A DNA stretch of 64,000 bases, taken from assembly GCA_013215565.1 (NCBI GenBank), contig JABSQV010000017.1, forward strand, positions 1 through 64,000. The letters are read 5' to 3'. The position numbers were made by a program, and so were the translations under genes. Origin of the DNA: Myxococcales bacterium. Lineage in GTDB: Bacteria > Myxococcota_A > UBA9160 > SZUA-336. Of this stretch, positions 45,003 to 55,089 are shown one piece after another; the stretch's first letter is position 1, and the number at the start of each line of letters is the position of its first letter. Below the pieces are notes generated by a model. That model was not told where the DNA came from. It saw only the letters and a program-made list of their open reading frames with translations, and ran no database searches.

Positions 45003-46064
45003 TCAGGCCCCACCGGTATCGCCCCGGCTCGTCTTCTCGGCTGCCTCGGTGGCCGGCGCCTCGCTGGCCGGCGCCTCGCTGGCCGCTGCCTCGCTGGCCG
45101 GCGCCTCGCTGGCCGCTGCCTCGCTGGCCGCTGCCTCGCTGGCCGCTGCCTCGGTGGCCGCTGCCTCGGTGGCCGGCGCCTCGCTGGCCGCTGCCTCGGT
45201 GGCCGGCGCCTGCTGGTCGGCCTGTTCCTCTCGCCGGTAGACCTCGGCCATGCGCTCCATGCGCGCGGGCCGACGGGCCGGCTGCGTGATCTCGACGACC
45301 CGACGCCCGGGCGACGCCTCCACCTTCTCGTCCACAGGCGCGAGCTCCTTCTCTTCCTGCAGGCGCTCGTTGAAGAGAGCGAGACCGAGCGAACACGCAG
45401 CGCCGACCTTCTCGCAGTACAGCCGGATGGCCCGGATCGCGTCGTCGTTTCCCGGAACCGGCAAGTCGATGCCGAGCGGATCGCAGTTGCTGTCGACGAC
45501 TGCCACGATCGGAATCCCCAGGCGACGCGCCTCCGCGACAGCGATGTGCTCGCGCTGGATGTCGATCACGAACAGCGCGTCGGGCAGCCCCTCCATGTCC
45601 GCGATCCCCTCGAAGGCTTTCTCGAGCTTTTGCTGCTGGCGCACCAGGCGGGAGCGCTCCTTCTTGGAGAGGCCCGCCTCGCTCGCCTCCCCCCCGAGGA
45701 GTTCGTTCAGCTCCTTGTAGCGCTCCACCCCTTTTCGAATGGTGCGGAAGTTCGTCAGCATTCCTCCAAGCCAGCGCCGATGCACGTACGGCATCCCGCA
45801 CTCTCGCGCGCACTCGGCGACCACATCCTGGGCCTGGCGTTTCGTGCCCACGAACAGGGCCTTTCCGCCGCTTGCGATCAAGTCGGTCAGGAACCCGAGC
45901 GCCTCCACGATCCGCGGGAGGGTTTGCTGGAGATCGATGATGTGGATGCCGTTTCGCTCTCCGTAGAGGAACGGCTTCATTGCGGGGTGCCAGCGCCGGG
46001 TCTGGTGCCCAAAGTGGACGCCTGCTTCGAGCAGTTCACGCATCGTAATAGAGACGGCCGACAT
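45003..46064 (-). CDS. rpsB: 30S ribosomal protein S2 with long Ala/Glu-rich repeat tail
   Basis: [69 protein letters not shown]-terminal pentapeptide repeats. Confidence 0.97.
   Translation of the reverse strand: MSAVSITMRELLEAGVHFGHQTRRWHPAMKPFLYGERNGIHIIDLQQTLPRIVEALGFLTDLIASGGKALFVGTKRQAQDVVAECARECGMPYVHRRWLGGMLTNFRTIRKGVERYKELNELLGGEASEAGLSKKERSRLVRQQQKLEKAFEGIADMEGLPDALFVIDIQREHIAVAEARRLGIPIVAVVDSNCDPLGIDLPVPGNDDAIRAIRLYCEKVGAACSLGLALFNERLQEEKELAPVDEKVEASPGRRVVEITQPARRPARMERMAEVYRREEQADQQAPATEAAASEAPATEAAATEAAASEAAASEAAASEAPASEAAASEAPASEAPATEAAEKTSRGDTGGA
45046..45210. repeat. 11 x 15-bp in-frame tandem repeat (plus-strand unit tcgSTggccgSYgcc) in the rpsB 3' end
   Basis: Eleven contiguous 15-mers differing at only a few positions; encodes A-(A/P)-A-(S/T)-E repeated 11 times. 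Confidence 0.97.
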
Positions 46065-46086
46065 CGAGTTGTCTCGCTCCTGTTCG

Positions 46087-46104
46087 GTCGTCGGGGCCGA
46101 CGAC
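46087..46104 (-). promoter_or_regulatory. Perfect hairpin GTCGTCGG-CC-CCGACGAC in the rpsB leader
   Basis: 18-nt perfect inverted repeat 22 nt upstream of the rpsB ATG. Confidence 0.6.
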
Positions 46105-46246
46105 GCTGGGTTTGTCTGCCTCCGCCCCTCCCCTCAGACCCGGTTCGGGCCCCGGCGGCCGGGCCGCCTGCGAGGGCTGCCCCATCCCGGAGGCCGTCTA
46201 TGGCGAGCCGGGAACCCGGGGCAATCGGAGCGTGTGGAATGGGGCG

Positions 46247-46275
46247 TTTGTAGCAGAGCGGGCCTGCCCTCTCAA
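46247..46275 (-). promoter_or_regulatory. Sigma-70-like promoter of rpsB (TTGAGA-N17-TACAAA)
   Basis: -35 at 46270-46275, -10 at 46247-46252, 17-bp spacer; implies a leader of roughly 175 nt. Confidence 0.6.
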
Positions 46276-46288
46276 CCGAAGCCGGGGC

Positions 46289-46978
46289 CTAGCCGGCAGG
46301 ATCGGGGAAACCCGCGAGATGACCACGGAGATTATGTGCCTGTAGCGACCAGACCGCGCCATGGGCGACCGGCACGGTGGCGAGGCGGCTCAGTCCTGCC
46401 CAGCCCATCATGAAGCGCTCGGCGGCCCAGGGCACGCTCTCGACCCCGAGCAGGTGGCCGAGGATCACGGCGTTCGTCCCGCCGTGGGCCACGACCAGGA
46501 GTCGCTTGCGCGGACCCGGGATCCGCCAGATCCGGTGACCCCCCACCGAGTCGGTCTCTGCACCGTGGGCCCCGAGCAGGAGGCGCTCGATGCCGCCCGT
46601 CACCCGCTCGTGAAACAGGCGAAACGACTCTCCGCCGGGCAGGCCGTCCCACCAGCGCTCCGCCTCCCTGAGCCGCGCCTGCTCGAAGAAGCGCGCCACC
46701 TCTTCGGTCGGCGTCCCCTCGAGTTTGGGCAACCTGAGTTCTGCGAGCCAAGGCTCGCAAACCGGCTTAATGCCGAGCGCGTCCGCGATCGGACGCGCGG
46801 TTTCCTCCGCGCGCCGCAGCGGGCTCACGTGGAAGGCATCGAAGTGGACATCGGCCAGCTCCGCCGCCAATCTCGCAGCCTGCGTCCGGCCCAGTTCCGT
46901 GAGGCCGGGCGCGTCGACCGCGAGCCCGCCGGGCTCCCAGTCCGGCTGCGCGTGCCGGACCAGAACCAGTTCGATCAC
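46289..46978 (-). CDS. Histidine phosphatase (phosphoglycerate mutase-like) family protein, GTG start
   Basis: IELVLVRHAQPDWEPGG; LTELGRTQAARLAAEL; SPLRRAEETARPIADAL; VVAHGGTNAVILG; GTG 46978. Confidence 0.93.
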   Translation of the reverse strand: MIELVLVRHAQPDWEPGGLAVDAPGLTELGRTQAARLAAELADVHFDAFHVSPLRRAEETARPIADALGIKPVCEPWLAELRLPKLEGTPTEEVARFFEQARLREAERWWDGLPGGESFRLFHERVTGGIERLLLGAHGAETDSVGGHRIWRIPGPRKRLLVVAHGGTNAVILGHLLGVESVPWAAERFMMGWAGLSRLATVPVAHGAVWSLQAHNLRGHLAGFPDPAG

Positions 46979-48153
46979 GTGGTGTACTCGGCGTTGATCC
47001 GCACGTACTCGTAGGAAAGGTCGCAGGTCAGCAGGGTCGCGCGCCCGGCGCCGGATCCGACTACGATGGCGAGTTCCACGCGCCTTTGCTTCATCGCACG
47101 CTCGGCGCGGCGCAGGGCCTTCGTCCCGCCCACCGGCACCCCGTTTCGCAGCAGCCACACCCCGCCGACGCGAACACCGAGCCGGCCGACCTCGATCGGA
47201 ACCCCGGCCGCACCCGCCGCCTGAACCAGGCGTCCGTAGTTCGGGTCCGAGCCGAAAAGCGCCGTCTTGACCAGGATGGAGTTCGCGATTTTGCGCGCGA
47301 TCCGGTCCGCGTGCGCGTTGCTCCTGGCTCCCGATACGACGACGTCCGCGAGCCGCGTGACCCCCTCCCCGTCGGCCGCGATCTTTTCCACCAGTTCCTG
47401 GCAGACGGCTGCCAGGCTGCGTACGAACTCAGGTCCCCTACGCGAGCCGGCCTCGATCGGACGGTTCCCGGCCGCCCCGTTTGCCATGACCGCGACGCTG
47501 TCGCTGGTGCTGGTCTCGCCGTCGATGCTGAGTCGATTGAAGGTCGAATCGACCACCTCCCGCAGCACGCCCGACAACCAACTGCGCTCGATGGCGAGAT
47601 CGGTCACCAGGTAGGCGAGCATGGTCGCCATGTTCGGCATCGTCATGCCGGAACCCTTGGCGATTCCGAGCAGCGCGAAGCCTGCCGCATTCTGGTGAAC
47701 GAGCTTCGGTCGCAGGTCGGTCGTCAGGATCGCGCGCGCAGCCCGGTTCCAGCCCGCCGGTGAGAGCGCCCGAACCGCCATGGGAATGCCCCGCAGAATC
47801 CGGCGCATCGGGAGCGGAACGCCGATCACGCCAGTCGAGGAGACCAATACCTCCCCGGCCGGGATCTCGAGTTCCCGGCCGACCGCGGCCGTCATCTCCC
47901 GGGCGTCCCGGCATCCCCGTTCGCCCGTCGCCACGTTCGAAATACCACTGTTCACGACAACCGCACGCACCCGCCCCCGACGCGCCCGAGGCCGGGAGAC
48001 CCGAATCGGCGCTCCCGGTACCCGGTTCCGCGTGAAGACTGCCGCGCCCACGGCCGGACGCTCCGAGGCGATCACGGCGAGGTCGAGTGCACCCCCGTCC
48101 TTGATCCCGCAGGCCACTCCCGCGGCCAGAAACCCGGGGACGCGCAGCGCCAT
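46975..48153 (-). CDS. argJ: Bifunctional ornithine acetyltransferase/N-acetylglutamate synthase
   Basis: VFTRNRVPGAPI; VVVNSGISNVATG; KGSGMTMPNMATMLAYLVTDL autoproteolysis site; FNRLSIDGETSTSDSVAVMANG; ATG 48153. Confidence 0.95.
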   Translation of the reverse strand: MALRVPGFLAAGVACGIKDGGALDLAVIASERPAVGAAVFTRNRVPGAPIRVSRPRARRGRVRAVVVNSGISNVATGERGCRDAREMTAAVGRELEIPAGEVLVSSTGVIGVPLPMRRILRGIPMAVRALSPAGWNRAARAILTTDLRPKLVHQNAAGFALLGIAKGSGMTMPNMATMLAYLVTDLAIERSWLSGVLREVVDSTFNRLSIDGETSTSDSVAVMANGAAGNRPIEAGSRRGPEFVRSLAAVCQELVEKIAADGEGVTRLADVVVSGARSNAHADRIARKIANSILVKTALFGSDPNYGRLVQAAGAAGVPIEVGRLGVRVGGVWLLRNGVPVGGTKALRRAERAMKQRRVELAIVVGSGAGRATLLTCDLSYEYVRINAEYTT

Positions 48154-48154
48154 G

Positions 48155-50944
48155 CTAGGCGGCCACGGCGCAGCACTTCTTGTACTTCCTTCCCGAGCCA
48201 CACGGGCACGGCTCGTTCCGCCCCACTTTTCGGCCATCGCGAACCACGGTCCGGACCTGGGTGCCGGCGCTTCCCGCAGCCTCTCCGAAACCGGAGGCAC
48301 CCGCATGCTGCAACCGCAACTGCTGTTCGACCTGGCGGCGCCGCGCCTCCTCCTGCGCGCGCATCTGCCGAGCCCGCTCCTCGTCGGGCTCCTGGATCTG
48401 AATCTTCAGAAACTGCTCCACCGCGTGGGAACGGACCCGGTGGTCCAGGTCCATGAACATGGCATATCCCTCTCGCTGGTATTCGATCTTGGGATCCCGC
48501 TGCCCGTAGCCCCGCAACCCGATCCCTTCCTTGAGATGGTCCATCGCCAGCAGGTGATCCTTCCACTGCTGATCGAGGTTCTGGAGCAGGACACCCCGGG
48601 CAACTTCCTCGAAAGACGGAAACTGCAGGTCGGGAAATCGTTCCTCGGCATCGGCGAACATGCGCCTCTTCTCTTCGATCTTCTCGCTCAGCGATTTCTC
48701 GGTCCGCTCACACAGCTTCTCCGAATCGAGTTCGCCGTTCGGAAGCCGCGCCTCCGCTTCCGGAAGGTCTAGGCGGATCGCGAACTGGTTCTCGATGTTC
48801 CGCACCAGAAACTCCGTCTCCTCTTCCGACGCCGCGGCCTCCTGCACCATGGTCTGGAGCAGCTCGCGCGCCATCTCCGCGTACTGTTCCCCGAGATCCT
48901 CGCTATTGAGGATCTCCCGTCGCCAGCCGTAGATGGTCTCGCGCTGCCGGTTCATCACGTCGTCGTACTCGAGTAGGTGCTTGCGGATGTCGAAGTTATG
49001 CGCCTCGACCTTGGCCTGCGCCCGCTCGATGGCACTTGTCACCATCTTGTGTTCGATTGGCTCGCCATCCTCCATTCCGAGCCGCTTCATCAGCGGGGCG
49101 ATGCGATCCGATCCAAAGCGGCGCATCAGATCATCCTCGAGCGCCAGGAAGAAGCGTGAAGAGCCGGGATCGCCCTGGCGACCCGAGCGCCCGCGCAGTT
49201 GATTGTCGATACGGCGAGCCTCGTGGCGCTGGCTCCCGACGACGTGCAGGCCGCCGGCCTCTACCACCTGCCCGCGTTCCGCTTGCACCTGTGTGCGCAG
49301 CCGGGCGAACTCCTCCTCGTTCTCCGATTCGTAGGGATCGAGTCCGCGCGCGCGAAGCGCCATCTCCGGGTTTCCCCCCAAAACAATGTCGGTCCCGCGC
49401 CCGGCCATGTTCGTCGAGATCGTGACGACTCCGAGACGGCCGGCCTGCGCGATGATGTCGGCCTCTCGGTCGTGCTGCTTGGCGTTCAGCACGTTGTGCG
49501 GGATTCCCCGATTCTTGAGTCTCTTCGCGAGCATCTCCGAATCCTCGATGCTGCTCGTTCCAACCAGAACCGGCTGTCCCTGACCCCGGGTTTCCGAAAT
49601 CTCCTCGACGACAGCGTCCCACTTCTCGGCTCGCGTCCGGTACACGAGATCCGCGCGGTCATCCCGGATCATCGGCATGTTGGTGGGGATGACGACCACG
49701 TCGAGTTCGTAGATCTTATGAAACTCCTCGGCCTCGGTATCGGCCGTACCCGTCATGCCGGAGAGCTTGTCGTACATGCGAAAGTAGTTCTGAAAGGTAA
49801 TCGAGGCGTATGTCTGAGATTCATTCTGGATCTTGACCTTCTCCTTCGCCTCGACAGCCTGGTGTAGCCCGTCACTCCAGCGGCGCCCTTCCATCAGGCG
49901 CCCCGTGAACTCGTCTACGATCACGACCTGCCCATCCTTGACCGCGTAGTCGACGTCGCGCTGATAGAGCACATGCGCGCGCAGTGAATTCTGGACCACG
50001 TGCAGGGTATCGATCTGCTCTGGTGCGTAGAGATTCGGGACCTTGAGGATCTTCTCCATCTCGGCGATCCCGTCATCGGTCAACATCACTTGACGCGCCT
50101 TTTCCTCAACGGTGTAGTGGTCCTCGGCTCGAAGTCGTGGGATCAGGCGATCGATCGCCCGGAACTTCTCCGGATCGTCGCCAATCGGACCGGAGATGAT
50201 CAGAGGCGTACGCGCTTCGTCGATCAGGATCGAATCGACCTCGTCCACAATTGCAAAGTAGTGTCCGCGCTGCGCGTAGAGTTCGAGCGACGGCTTCATG
50301 TTGTCGCGCAGGTAGTCGAACCCGAACTCGTTGTTCTGTCCGTAGGTGATCGGAGCCGCGTAGGCGCTGCGCCGTTCCTGGTCCGAGATCCCGGCGACGA
50401 TGCACCCGACCTCGAGGCCCAGATAGCGGTGGATCTGGCCCATCCAGTCGGAGTGAAAGCGCGCGAGGTAGTCGTTCACGGTCACCACGTGAACGCCCTT
50501 GCCCGTGATCGCGTTCAGGAACGAAGGAAGGGTGGCGACCAGGGTCTTCCCTTCTCCCGTCCTCATCTCTGCGATCTTCCCCTCGTGGAGCACGATCCCG
50601 CCCACGAGCTGCACATCGAAGTGTCGCTGTCCGATCGTGCGCTTCGCGGTCTCACGAACCAGCGAAAAAGCCTCCGGCAGGAGGTCGTCGAGCGACTCGC
50701 CCTGCTCGTGGCGACCGCGCAATTCGCCGACCTTGCGCCGCACGCCATCGGCATCCAGCGCCTGCATTTCCGGTTCGAACGAATTGACCCGCTCGACGAG
50801 CGGACGCGTTCGCTTGAGCAGACGCTCGTTGGCCGAACCAAAGACCTTGCGGGCGAAACTCCGAATGGCGCCCTCCAATTCCGTCGCGCTGCCGCCTCGA
50901 CGATTCTCGCTGGCGCGGACGGCGCTGCCCGGCGGTCTCCGCAA
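48155..50944 (-). CDS. secA: Preprotein translocase ATPase SecA
   Basis: [61 protein letters not shown]-terminal [18 protein letters not shown]; exact start uncertain. Confidence 0.97.
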   Translation of the reverse strand: MRRPPGSAVRASENRRGGSATELEGAIRSFARKVFGSANERLLKRTRPLVERVNSFEPEMQALDADGVRRKVGELRGRHEQGESLDDLLPEAFSLVRETAKRTIGQRHFDVQLVGGIVLHEGKIAEMRTGEGKTLVATLPSFLNAITGKGVHVVTVNDYLARFHSDWMGQIHRYLGLEVGCIVAGISDQERRSAYAAPITYGQNNEFGFDYLRDNMKPSLELYAQRGHYFAIVDEVDSILIDEARTPLIISGPIGDDPEKFRAIDRLIPRLRAEDHYTVEEKARQVMLTDDGIAEMEKILKVPNLYAPEQIDTLHVVQNSLRAHVLYQRDVDYAVKDGQVVIVDEFTGRLMEGRRWSDGLHQAVEAKEKVKIQNESQTYASITFQNYFRMYDKLSGMTGTADTEAEEFHKIYELDVVVIPTNMPMIRDDRADLVYRTRAEKWDAVVEEISETRGQGQPVLVGTSSIEDSEMLAKRLKNRGIPHNVLNAKQHDREADIIAQAGRLGVVTISTNMAGRGTDIVLGGNPEMALRARGLDPYESENEEEFARLRTQVQAERGQVVEAGGLHVVGSQRHEARRIDNQLRGRSGRQGDPGSSRFFLALEDDLMRRFGSDRIAPLMKRLGMEDGEPIEHKMVTSAIERAQAKVEAHNFDIRKHLLEYDDVMNRQRETIYGWRREILNSEDLGEQYAEMARELLQTMVQEAAASEEETEFLVRNIENQFAIRLDLPEAEARLPNGELDSEKLCERTEKSLSEKIEEKRRMFADAEERFPDLQFPSFEEVARGVLLQNLDQQWKDHLLAMDHLKEGIGLRGYGQRDPKIEYQREGYAMFMDLDHRVRSHAVEQFLKIQIQEPDEERARQMRAQEEARRRQVEQQLRLQHAGASGFGEAAGSAGTQVRTVVRDGRKVGRNEPCPCGSGRKYKKCCAVAA

Positions 50945-51012
50945 TCGCAGCGACGGAACCGGCCAGCGATACAGACCCGCGAGTATAAGAAAGCTCGCCG
51001 GGGCGATCCAGA

Positions 51013-51939
51013 TCAGTCCAGGATGTAGTTCCGCGGATTGACGGGGGCCCCGTTCACCTCGACCTGGTAGTGAAGGTGCGGTCCGGTGCTCCGGCCCGTA
51101 CTTCCCATCGCGCCGATCTGTTCGCCACGCCTGACGCGCTGCCCGACCTTCACTCCGAGTTCGGACAGGTGACCGTAGAGACTCTCGATTCCGTACCCAT
51201 GCTCGAGCACGATCGAGTTTCCGAGAGAACGTTTGGATCCCACAAAGCGCACGCGGCCATCCGCGGGTGCAACGACAGACGTACCCACCCGGCCGGCGAT
51301 GTCGATCCCACGATGAAATTCGCGGTTGCGCGTAAACGGCGAACTCCGGTAGCCGAAGCCCGACGTCACCCAGCCCTTGGTCGGTGTAACCGAGGGGGTC
51401 GCCGCCAGCTGCGCGGTCTGATTCTCGAGGTGGCGAATCAACTCACCGAGGCTGGCTTCTTCGCTCCGGGCCGCCTCGCTGAGTTGGTCCAGACCCTCGA
51501 GCATCCGCTCGTGCCGGCGCTGGCTTCCGAGGCTGACGAGTTGGTGCGGTTCCAGGAATTCGCCGTCCACGCCCCCGACACCTGGAAGCGGAAACGGATC
51601 GGCCGGGTCGAGATCCGCAATCACGCGCAGCTTCCGATCGAAACGGCCGACACGGCGAAGGGACTCGGCCAGGCCGCCCATTCGCTCCGCGTAGGCCTCG
51701 ATCTGCGCGCGCTGCTCGAGGACCTCGCCCTGCAGGTCCGCCAGATCCGAGTTCAGACTCCGCACGCGCACGTAGTCGACCGAGAGGCCGAGAAAGAGCA
51801 CGGCGAACCCGACCAAGACGCCACCGACGATCCGGATCAACTTCCGGCGTAGCGTGAAACGACGCACGTTCCCGGCATGCCCCGGGATCAGCATCACCGT
51901 CAGGACATCGTCCGGGCCCTCACCCGCGTCACGCGCCAC
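51013..51939 (-). CDS. M23-family metallopeptidase (LytM domain) with N-terminal TM and coiled coil
   Basis: [78 protein letters not shown]. Confidence 0.94.
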   Translation of the reverse strand: MARDAGEGPDDVLTVMLIPGHAGNVRRFTLRRKLIRIVGGVLVGFAVLFLGLSVDYVRVRSLNSDLADLQGEVLEQRAQIEAYAERMGGLAESLRRVGRFDRKLRVIADLDPADPFPLPGVGGVDGEFLEPHQLVSLGSQRRHERMLEGLDQLSEAARSEEASLGELIRHLENQTAQLAATPSVTPTKGWVTSGFGYRSSPFTRNREFHRGIDIAGRVGTSVVAPADGRVRFVGSKRSLGNSIVLEHGYGIESLYGHLSELGVKVGQRVRRGEQIGAMGSTGRSTGPHLHYQVEVNGAPVNPRNYILD

Positions 51940-51944
51940 CGGGT

Positions 51945-52373
51945 TTACCCCTCACCCTGCATCGCGGGCTCGAGAACCCGCAGTTCCAGCTCCCCGATCC
52001 GGAGCATATCGCCTTCCCCGAGCTCTGTCCGGTCACAGCGGACCCCGTTCACGAAAATTCCGTTCATGCTGCCCAAGTCTCGGACAAACAGGACCGGACC
52101 GTCAAAGCCGATTTCCGCGTGCCGGCGCGAGAGCGTGGGCTCACACAGGCAGAACTCGGCCTCGGAGCCGCGCCCGATCACGAGCCGCTGGGGCCCGACC
52201 GGCCATTCCAGTCCGCGATAGAACCCGTTCGTCACCTGGACCCGGGCCCCGGGCGAGCCCGAATTCCGCTTCGCTGGAGGAGACTTAGCCAAATCCTTTG
52301 CACCTGCCCCGCCGGGCCGGCAGAATACCGGGAACCGGCGGACCTCCTCCGGATCGGCGTGCCGGGCGATCAA
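51945..52373 (-). CDS. FHA domain-containing protein
   Basis: LVIGRGSEAEFCLCEPTLSRRHAEIGFDGPVLFVRDLGSMNGIFVNGVRCDRTELGEGDMLRIGELELRV. Confidence 0.92.
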   Translation of the reverse strand: MIARHADPEEVRRFPVFCRPGGAGAKDLAKSPPAKRNSGSPGARVQVTNGFYRGLEWPVGPQRLVIGRGSEAEFCLCEPTLSRRHAEIGFDGPVLFVRDLGSMNGIFVNGVRCDRTELGEGDMLRIGELELRVLEPAMQGEG

Positions 52374-52451
52374 CTTGAAAACTGTGCCATTTTCGCCCCG
52401 TTGCTCGGAATCTCGGTCCCGCCGCCCTGTTTCGGGCCCCCGCGAGCCTGG

Positions 52452-54140
52452 CTAGCGCGATTCGAGCAACTCTCGCGCGTGCGCGCGCGCCGCCTCGGTC
52501 ACGCGGCCGCCGGCAGCCATCCTGGCGATCTCCTGAACCCGCGCTTCGGCTCCGAGACACTCGACCCAGGTTTCGGTCCGGCCGGCGCGGCGCCGCTTGG
52601 CGACCCGGTGGTGAGTTTCTGCCAGCGCCGCGATCTGGGGCAGATGCGTGACACAGAGCACCTGGTACCGCGTGGCCAGTTCTCGGAGACGCTCGCCCAC
52701 CCGCCTCGCCGTCTGGCCGCCGATGCCGGCGTCGACCTCGTCGAAGATCAGGATCCCGCCGGGGCCCGCGTCCCGCAGCGCATTCCGCAGCGAGAGATAG
52801 AGACGCGACAATTCGCCGCCCGATGCGGCTTCCCGGAGCTTCCGGGATCCCTCGCCCGCATTCGCGCCCAGCTGAAACCGCGCCCGCTCGCGGCCCTGGG
52901 GGCCACAGAAGGGCTCCGGGCCCGTGCTCGGCTCCCGGGGCGGAGACAGGGCTTCGAGGCGAACCTCGAAGCGCGCGCCATCTAGATCGAGCGCCCCGAA
53001 TTCCCGCATCACCGCCTGTTCGAGCCCCGCTGCCGCCTTGCGCCGCAATTCCGAGAGCCGGAGCCCGTCGGCCTCGAGCGCATCCGCGATCGAAGCCCGA
53101 CGCGCTTCCAGTTCGGCGATCCGCTCCTCGCCTCCTGCCAGTTGTTCGAGTTCCTGCCGCGCCACCTCGCGGTGCTGCAAGATCTCGTGCACGGAGTCGC
53201 CGTATCGGCTTCGCAACCGACCCAGATCCGAGAGACGGCTCTCGACGGCCGCGAGCCGGCCCGGGTCCGCCTCGAGATCCGCGCCGTACCGCGCGAGGGA
53301 GACGGCGGCCTCCTCGACCTCGAGCGCAGCCCGCTCCAACCCCTCGAGCAGCGGTCCCAGGTCCGGATCCAGGCTCACGCTCTGCGCGAGCGCTGTGCGG
53401 GCCTGGCCGAGACGGTCGCGGATTCCCGCGTCTCCATCGATCGCGTCGTAAGCCTGCCGCGTCGCGTGTGCCAGCCGATCGCTGTGGGCCAGCCGGCGGT
53501 GTTCGGCCTCGAGTTCGTCGATTTCGCCCGGAGCCGGATCCAGAGCCTCGATCTGCTCGATCTCGTGGCGCAACTGATCTTCCCTTCGGACCCGCTCCGC
53601 GGACCTGGCAGACCGCTCCGCGATCTCGCCCCCCAGTTCCCGCCACTCGCGGTAACGGGCTTCCACCGCTTCGCGACTCGGCCCTGCGCCGCCGAAGCGG
53701 TCGAGCATCTCCGCCTGCACGTCGGGGCGCAGGAGGTGCTGGGTTTCGCTCTGGCTGGCGACCTCTACGGCGGTTCCGACGAGTTCCCCGAGCAGGGACA
53801 CGGTGGCCAGGGAACCCTGGACGTGCACCCGCGCCCTGCGCGAGCCGTCGGCGGGAAGCGTCCGGGCAACCAGCAACTCGGAATCCGCGGGCTCCGCAAG
53901 CCCGCGCGCCTGCGCGGTCGCGAGCGGCGCACCCTCGAGAATCGCCTCTGCCGACGCTTCGTCGGCCCCCGAGCGGACGGAGCCGGAGCCGACCCGGCCG
54001 CCCGAGATCAGGCGAACCGCCTCCAGGAGTACCGACTTGCCGGCCCCGGTCTCGCCGGTCAGCACGTTCAAGCCCGGCCCGAACTCAAGTTCGAGTTCCT
54101 GAATCACCGCGAGGTTCCGCACGTGCAGACTGCGGATCAA
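52452..54140 (-). CDS. recN: DNA repair protein RecN
   Basis: MIRSLHVRNLAVIQELELEFGPGLNVLTGETGAGKSVLLEAVRLISGGR; FDEVDAGIGGQTARRVGERLRELATRYQVLCVTHLPQIAALA. Confidence 0.96.
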   Translation of the reverse strand: MIRSLHVRNLAVIQELELEFGPGLNVLTGETGAGKSVLLEAVRLISGGRVGSGSVRSGADEASAEAILEGAPLATAQARGLAEPADSELLVARTLPADGSRRARVHVQGSLATVSLLGELVGTAVEVASQSETQHLLRPDVQAEMLDRFGGAGPSREAVEARYREWRELGGEIAERSARSAERVRREDQLRHEIEQIEALDPAPGEIDELEAEHRRLAHSDRLAHATRQAYDAIDGDAGIRDRLGQARTALAQSVSLDPDLGPLLEGLERAALEVEEAAVSLARYGADLEADPGRLAAVESRLSDLGRLRSRYGDSVHEILQHREVARQELEQLAGGEERIAELEARRASIADALEADGLRLSELRRKAAAGLEQAVMREFGALDLDGARFEVRLEALSPPREPSTGPEPFCGPQGRERARFQLGANAGEGSRKLREAASGGELSRLYLSLRNALRDAGPGGILIFDEVDAGIGGQTARRVGERLRELATRYQVLCVTHLPQIAALAETHHRVAKRRRAGRTETWVECLGAEARVQEIARMAAGGRVTEAARAHARELLESR

Positions 54141-55009
54141 GACGCTCCCCAGCCGAGCTTGTTCCGCAGCGTCTCGAAGTGATTCTCTTCGGCCCCGACG
54201 ACGAGCCGGACCGGCTGCTCCGCACGCGCAACGCGGACGCGGTCCCCTCTGCTGAGCGCCACGCCAACCTGGCCGTCCAGTGTCAGCGTAACCTCCTCTC
54301 TCGAAAGCAGCCGAACCTCGATCCAGTTGTCGTCAGGCAACACCAGCGGGCGCTGGCTCAGCGTGTGCGGACAGATCGGGGTCAGCAGGATCGCGGACAG
54401 GGTCGGATCCAGAAGCGGCCCGCCCGCAGACAGGTTGTAGGCGGTCGAACCCGTCGGCGTCGCCACGATCAGGCCGTCCGAGCGATAGGTCGCGACCAAC
54501 TGGTTGTCGACACGAACGTGAAGATCGATCATGCGCGCAAGTGCGGTTCCCTTGGTGAGCACCACATCGTTCAGGACCAGATCCCGGCGGGTCTCGACCC
54601 CGTTTTCGATCACGACCACTTCGAGGCGCGCGCGCTCATCGATCCGGCAGCGGCCCGCGAGTGCATTCGACAACACCTGATCGACGTCCTCGGGGTGGAC
54701 GGCGGTCAGAAATCCGAGATGGCCCAGACTGATTCCGAGAATCGGGGTCGCACGCGGTCCGATCTCGCGCGCCACCCCCAGCAGGGTTCCGTCACCCCCG
54801 ACCGCAATCATCAGGTCCGCACGCGCCGTCACCTCCTCGCGGGCCACGATCTCGGCCCCGCCGAGCTTCGTGATCTGTGCAGCCGCCTCCGCCTCCACGA
54901 GCACCTCGCACCCGTTCTGATCGAGCAACGACACGATCCGCTCGAGTAGCGGACGGAGCCTCGCGTGGCCGGGCTTGGCTACGATTCCGACGCGCTTCCA
55001 GGAGTCCAT
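54137..55009 (-). CDS. nadK: NAD kinase
   Basis: MIAVGGDGTLLGVAREIGPRATPILGISLGHLGFLT; YRSDGLIVATPTGSTAYNLSAGGPLLDPTLSAILLTPICPHTLSQRPLVLP; ATG 55009. Confidence 0.96.
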   Translation of the reverse strand: MDSWKRVGIVAKPGHARLRPLLERIVSLLDQNGCEVLVEAEAAAQITKLGGAEIVAREEVTARADLMIAVGGDGTLLGVAREIGPRATPILGISLGHLGFLTAVHPEDVDQVLSNALAGRCRIDERARLEVVVIENGVETRRDLVLNDVVLTKGTALARMIDLHVRVDNQLVATYRSDGLIVATPTGSTAYNLSAGGPLLDPTLSAILLTPICPHTLSQRPLVLPDDNWIEVRLLSREEVTLTLDGQVGVALSRGDRVRVARAEQPVRLVVGAEENHFETLRNKLGWGAS

Positions 55010-55089
55010 CCTGCTCCGAAGATACGGCTCAGGCTGGCGCGACGCGACCCGGCGGCCCCCCGGGGCGTGGGCCGCGATAGACTCGAAGG

